Shown here: one piece after another, positions 6,627-8,956 of the stretch
Layout of the letters: each line of letters starts with the position of its first letter
Position numbering within the stretch: the stretch's first letter is position 1
Assembly: GCA_945876515.1 (NCBI GenBank)
Contig: CAMCPF010000096.1
Location: 1-8,956, forward strand
Direction: 5' to 3'
Origin: Candidatus Kuenenia stuttgartensis
GTDB taxonomy: Bacteria > Planctomycetota > Planctomycetia > Pirellulales > UBA1268
Length of the DNA stretch: 8,956 nt
The notes under the pieces: model-generated
What the model saw: the letters and a program-made list of their open reading frames with translations, nothing else
Told to the model about the DNA's origin: nothing
Database searches by the model: none
Made by a program: the position numbers and the translations under genes

Positions 6627-6660
6627 GAGCCCCGCGCACAGAGCCCCGCGCCGGTGCGCG
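6627..6660. repeat. 14-bp tandem duplication and 7-bp hairpin abutting the inverted-repeat element
   Basis: GAGCCCCGCGC occurs at 6627-6637 and again at 6641-6651, a 14-base period starting at the base after the inverted repeat ends. Overlapping it, CGCGCAC (6633-6639) pairs perfectly with GTGCGCG (6654-6660) across 14 bases. It could be a duplication made when the element inserted, a protein-binding pair of sites, or simple GC-rich drift. Confidence 0.5.
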
Positions 6661-6665
6661 TGCTT

Positions 6666-6694
6666 TTGAAGAACGGACCGGCCCACGTTACGCT
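6666..6694 (+). promoter_or_regulatory. Candidate argH promoter
   Basis: TTGAAG (6666-6671) and TACGCT (6689-6694) are separated by 17 bases. Initiation near 6701 would leave a leader of about 27 bases before the argH ATG. The -10 hexamer is identical to the one at 1215-1220. It is a moderate match only; no arginine-repressor (ARG box) palindrome is evident. Confidence 0.35.
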
Positions 6695-6727
6695 CGGGCT
6701 CCATCCCGCCGGAGTCCAACCCGTCTC

Positions 6728-8131
6728 ATGTCGCAATCAAGCGGTCCGCAGAAAGCCTGGGGGGGCGTGTTTCGTGAGCCTACCGATGCCCGCGTCGAGG
6801 CCTTCTCGGAGAGCGTCTCCTTCGACAAGCGGCTTGCCGACGACGACATCGATGGCTCGATCGCCCACGCGCGGATGCTGGCCTCGGTGGGGCTGATCTC
6901 GATCCATGAGGCCGACGCGGTCGCCCAGGCGCTCGAGGAGATCCGGGGTGAGATCCGGGCCGGGCGGTTCGAGTTCACCGTCGCCAAGGAAGACATCCAT
7001 CTCCACATCGAGTCGGCGCTCACGGCCCGGCTCGGCGACACGGGCCGCAAGCTGCACACCGCCCGGAGCCGCAACGACCAGGTGGCGACCGACCTACGGC
7101 TCTACTGCCGGCGGGCGATCGACCGGCTCGACGCGGGCCTGGCCGAACTCCAACAGGCGTTCCTGGGGATGGCCGAGCGGGAGCGGGATCTCGTGATCCC
7201 CGCCTACACCCACCTCCGTCGGGCCCAGCCCGTGCTCGCCGCGCACCAGCTGCTTGCGTGGTGTGAGAAGCTCGGCCGCGACCGCGACCGGCTGGCCGAC
7301 TGCCGCCGGCGGACCAACGTCCTGCCGCTGGGGTCGGGGGCCGTGGCGGGCACGAGCCTGCCGATCGACCGCGAGCACGTGCAGGCGGCGCTCGGCTTCG
7401 AGGCCGTGGCGGCCAACAGCCTCGACGCCGCCAGCGACCGCGACTTCGTCTGCGAACTGGCCTTCGTGGTGGCGCTCGCGGGCGTGCATCTCTCGCAGTG
7501 GGCCGAGGAATGGGTGATCTACAGCACGCAGGAGTTCGGGTTCATCCTGCTCCCGGAGGGATTCTGCACCGGCAGCTCGATCATGCCGCAGAAGATCAAC
7601 CCCGACGTGCTGGAACTCGTACGGGGCAAGTCGGCCCGACTGGTGGGCAACCTTCAGGGCCTGCTCGTGCTCTTGAAGGGGCTGCCCACCGCCTACAACC
7701 GTGACCTCCAGGAGGACAAGGAGGCGATCTTCGATTCGATCGACACGCTGGAGGCCGTGCTGGGCGTCGCCGCGCCCCTGGTGGCCGGCGCGAGGTTCGA
7801 CCGGGAACGGATGGCCTCTTCGATTCACCACGGCCACCTCGACGCGACCAGCCTGATGGAAGCCTTGATCGCCCAGGGGGTGCCGCAGCGGACGGCCCAC
7901 GAGATCGTCGGCCACCTCGTTCGCCGGGCGATGACCCGTGGGGTGTCGCTGGCGGAGCTTTCCGACGAGGAAATCTCGCGGGAATATGCCGGTTGGAACG
8001 CCGCCCTGCGTGGGGCATTGGGAGCATCCCGGGCAGTTGAGCGGATGCAGAGCTTCGGCTCCACCGCCCCGGCCGCCGTGGCCGACCAGATTGATCGGTG
8101 GCGGCGGCGGCTGGGCGTCGCCGCGGGCTGA
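6728..8131 (+). CDS. argH: Argininosuccinate lyase
   Basis: This encodes 467 residues, the usual length for the family. The enzyme splits argininosuccinate into arginine and fumarate, the last step of arginine biosynthesis, as a cytoplasmic homotetramer of the fumarase/aspartase superfamily. Seen: an N-terminal WGGVF at 11-15; HTARSRNDQ at 110-118; AYTHLRRAQPV with His162 (proton-handling region); the superfamily signature GSSIMPQKINP from Gly282, with the mobile-loop catalytic serine at 283/284; and YNRDLQEDKE, typical of ArgH. All key residues are intact. The ATG at 6728 is chosen because family similarity begins there. The open frame back to 6569 covers the GC-rich repeats and is not conserved-looking. 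GGAG at 6711-6714 is a rather distant ribosome binding site. The downstream HEAT-like gene starts 23 bp after the stop, so the two are probably co-transcribed. Confidence 0.97.
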   Translation: MSQSSGPQKAWGGVFREPTDARVEAFSESVSFDKRLADDDIDGSIAHARMLASVGLISIHEADAVAQALEEIRGEIRAGRFEFTVAKEDIHLHIESALTARLGDTGRKLHTARSRNDQVATDLRLYCRRAIDRLDAGLAELQQAFLGMAERERDLVIPAYTHLRRAQPVLAAHQLLAWCEKLGRDRDRLADCRRRTNVLPLGSGAVAGTSLPIDREHVQAALGFEAVAANSLDAASDRDFVCELAFVVALAGVHLSQWAEEWVIYSTQEFGFILLPEGFCTGSSIMPQKINPDVLELVRGKSARLVGNLQGLLVLLKGLPTAYNRDLQEDKEAIFDSIDTLEAVLGVAAPLVAGARFDRERMASSIHHGHLDATSLMEALIAQGVPQRTAHEIVGHLVRRAMTRGVSLAELSDEEISREYAGWNAALRGALGASRAVERMQSFGSTAPAAVADQIDRWRRRLGVAAG

Positions 8132-8154
8132 CCGACGGCGACGCGAGATCAGGG

Positions 8155-8956
8155 ATGACCGGGGGCGACGCACCACGCGCGGCGGGTGGGGCACGGGCAT
8201 GGCCCGTGCTCCTGGCATGGCTTGTGGTCACTGCGACGTTCAGCGCACCCACCGCGGTGGGGCAGAACGTGGCCGAGCCGCTCGACCCGATCCAGCGGGC
8301 CGTCGTCGATTCGCTCGACGCCTCGCTCGCGCTGCCTGGTGGGGAGACTCCCACGTCGCTGCTCGACGCCGCCCTCAAGGCCAGCGGCGTCGATGCCACT
8401 GCCGCTGCCGAAACGTATCTCGCCAAGCTGGCGACGCTTGCGGACAAAGCCGGCGCGGCCGCCCCGGACATGCTCGCCGATCTGGCCGACGCCACCGACG
8501 AGGGGGCGCTCGTCCGGCTCGACCGCGCGGTGCGCACGCGGCAGCCGGCCGCGGGCAGACTCGTGCGGGCGATCCTCGACGCTGGGCGGATGCGGCGGCG
8601 CGACCCGGGCCTGCTGGCGAAGGCCGCCAGCGACCTGGCGAGCCCGGCGGCGGCCACGCGGCAGGTGGCGGCCGACAGCCTGACCCGGGCGGGGATCGAT
8701 GCCCTCCCGGCACTCGTGCCGCTTCTCGATCCGGCGGCGACCGTCGAGCCGCGGCAGCGGAGCCTGGCCCGTGGGCTGGTGGCCCGGCTCGGGCCCGGTG
8801 CGCGGCAGCCGCTCCTCGACTGGCTGGGCACCGGTGACCCCAATGACTGGGGCGGCGTGATCGAGGCGCTCGCCGCGAGCGAGGCCGAGGGCATCGAGCG
8901 ATTCCTGCTGGCGCCGGCGCTCGTGCCCGGCACGCCCCCGGCGGCGGCCGCCGCCG
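8155..8956 (+). CDS. Exported HEAT-repeat-like protein, C-terminus cut by window edge
   Basis: The frame is open from the ATG at 8155 to the end, giving 267 visible residues. It starts 23 bp after argH with a weak GAG/AGGG-type ribosome binding site. Residues 1-37 look like a signal peptide: a long polar start, hydrophobic WPVLLAWLVVTATF at about 16-29, and cleavage plausible near AVGQ. The mature region is alanine-, leucine- and arginine-rich and helical. Residues 161-192 (SPAAATRQVAADSLTRAG, then ALPALVPLLD) match the two-helix HEAT pattern, and a second similar unit runs to about 224 (ARGLVARLGPGARQPLLDWL). HEAT arrays are protein-binding scaffolds; no catalytic domain is visible in this part, though one may follow outside the window. 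Its job beside argH is not evident; the link may be only co-transcription. Alternating GC-rich codon use matches the neighbouring genes. Confidence 0.8.
   Translation, partial: MTGGDAPRAAGGARAWPVLLAWLVVTATFSAPTAVGQNVAEPLDPIQRAVVDSLDASLALPGGETPTSLLDAALKASGVDATAAAETYLAKLATLADKAGAAAPDMLADLADATDEGALVRLDRAVRTRQPAAGRLVRAILDAGRMRRRDPGLLAKAASDLASPAAATRQVAADSLTRAGIDALPALVPLLDPAATVEPRQRSLARGLVARLGPGARQPLLDWLGTGDPNDWGGVIEALAASEAEGIERFLLAPALVPGTPPAAAAA

Larger units (their letters stand above)
6410..6727. other. 318-bp divergent intergenic region between the helicase gene and argH
   Basis: I see no credible gene here. Both flanking frames stay open through part of it, but their translations are unrelated to the helicase or to argininosuccinate lyase. 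It holds the 130-bp inverted-repeat element (6497-6626), a 14-bp tandem duplication with an overlapping hairpin (6627-6660), and a candidate argH promoter (6666-6694). For the helicase, the stretch 6410-6496 is relatively A/T-rich and probably carries its leader, but I found no convincing -35/-10 pair on the minus strand. Confidence 0.7.

Noticed and set aside
6569..6727. N-terminal extension of argH by 53 residues
   Set aside because: The extension is translated from the repeat region, is Arg/Pro-rich and lies before the normal start of the lyase; the length from 6728 is already typical.
6410..6736. N-terminal extension of the helicase by 109 residues
   Set aside because: It reads through the inverted-repeat element; similarity to the family starts only after Met at 6409.
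7094..8933. Two long minus-strand frames opposite argH and the HEAT-like gene
   Set aside because: They are antisense shadows produced by the G/C-ending codons; one would span the argH/HEAT junction, and neither has a family motif.

Overview
The window is GC-rich chromosomal DNA with strong G/C bias at third codon positions. It most likely comes from a member of the Planctomycetota. The best evidence is a DUF1559 protein: a type IV-pilin-like N-terminus (G24|ITLVE) joined to a C-terminal H-x9-DG motif, a family greatly expanded in planctomycetes. A secreted HEAT-like protein and several signal-peptide proteins of unknown function fit that assignment. The phylum call is inferred from gene content, because no rRNA or marker phylogeny is available here.

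Layout from left to right. (1) Positions 1-1045, minus strand: a secreted alpha/beta hydrolase with an intact Ser/Asp/His triad, whose C-terminus runs off the left edge. (2) A 221-bp divergent spacer. (3) Positions 1267-2232 and 2229-2879, plus strand: two unnamed genes joined by an ATGA overlap. The first is an exported protein that may have a sugar-mutarotase-like beta fold; the second is a cytoplasmic CBM9/DOMON-like beta-sandwich protein. (4) A short spacer with a hairpin and a promoter candidate, then the DUF1559 gene (3031-4254). (5) Convergent to it and 7 bp away, a DinG/XPD-type superfamily 2 helicase on the minus strand (4262-6409). (6) A 318-bp spacer (6410-6727) containing a 130-bp element bounded by a perfect 16-bp inverted repeat, followed by a 14-bp tandem duplication and another hairpin. 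(7) argH (6728-8131, argininosuccinate lyase, final step of arginine synthesis). (8) 23 bp after argH, the start of an exported HEAT-like protein that runs off the right edge (8155-8956).

The genes do not form one pathway. Transcription units inferred from spacing are: hydrolase alone; 1267-2879 pair; DUF1559 alone; helicase alone; argH plus the HEAT-like gene. Three plus-strand units are preceded by similar -10-like boxes (TACGCT or TACCTT).

I see no CRISPR array, tRNA, rRNA, integrase, transposase or defence cassette, and no convincing new multi-gene system. The items most worth a second look are the inverted-repeat element between the helicase and argH, the helicase's apparent Cys-to-Ser change at one iron-sulfur ligand position together with its two related acidic inserts, and the overlapping unknown gene pair.
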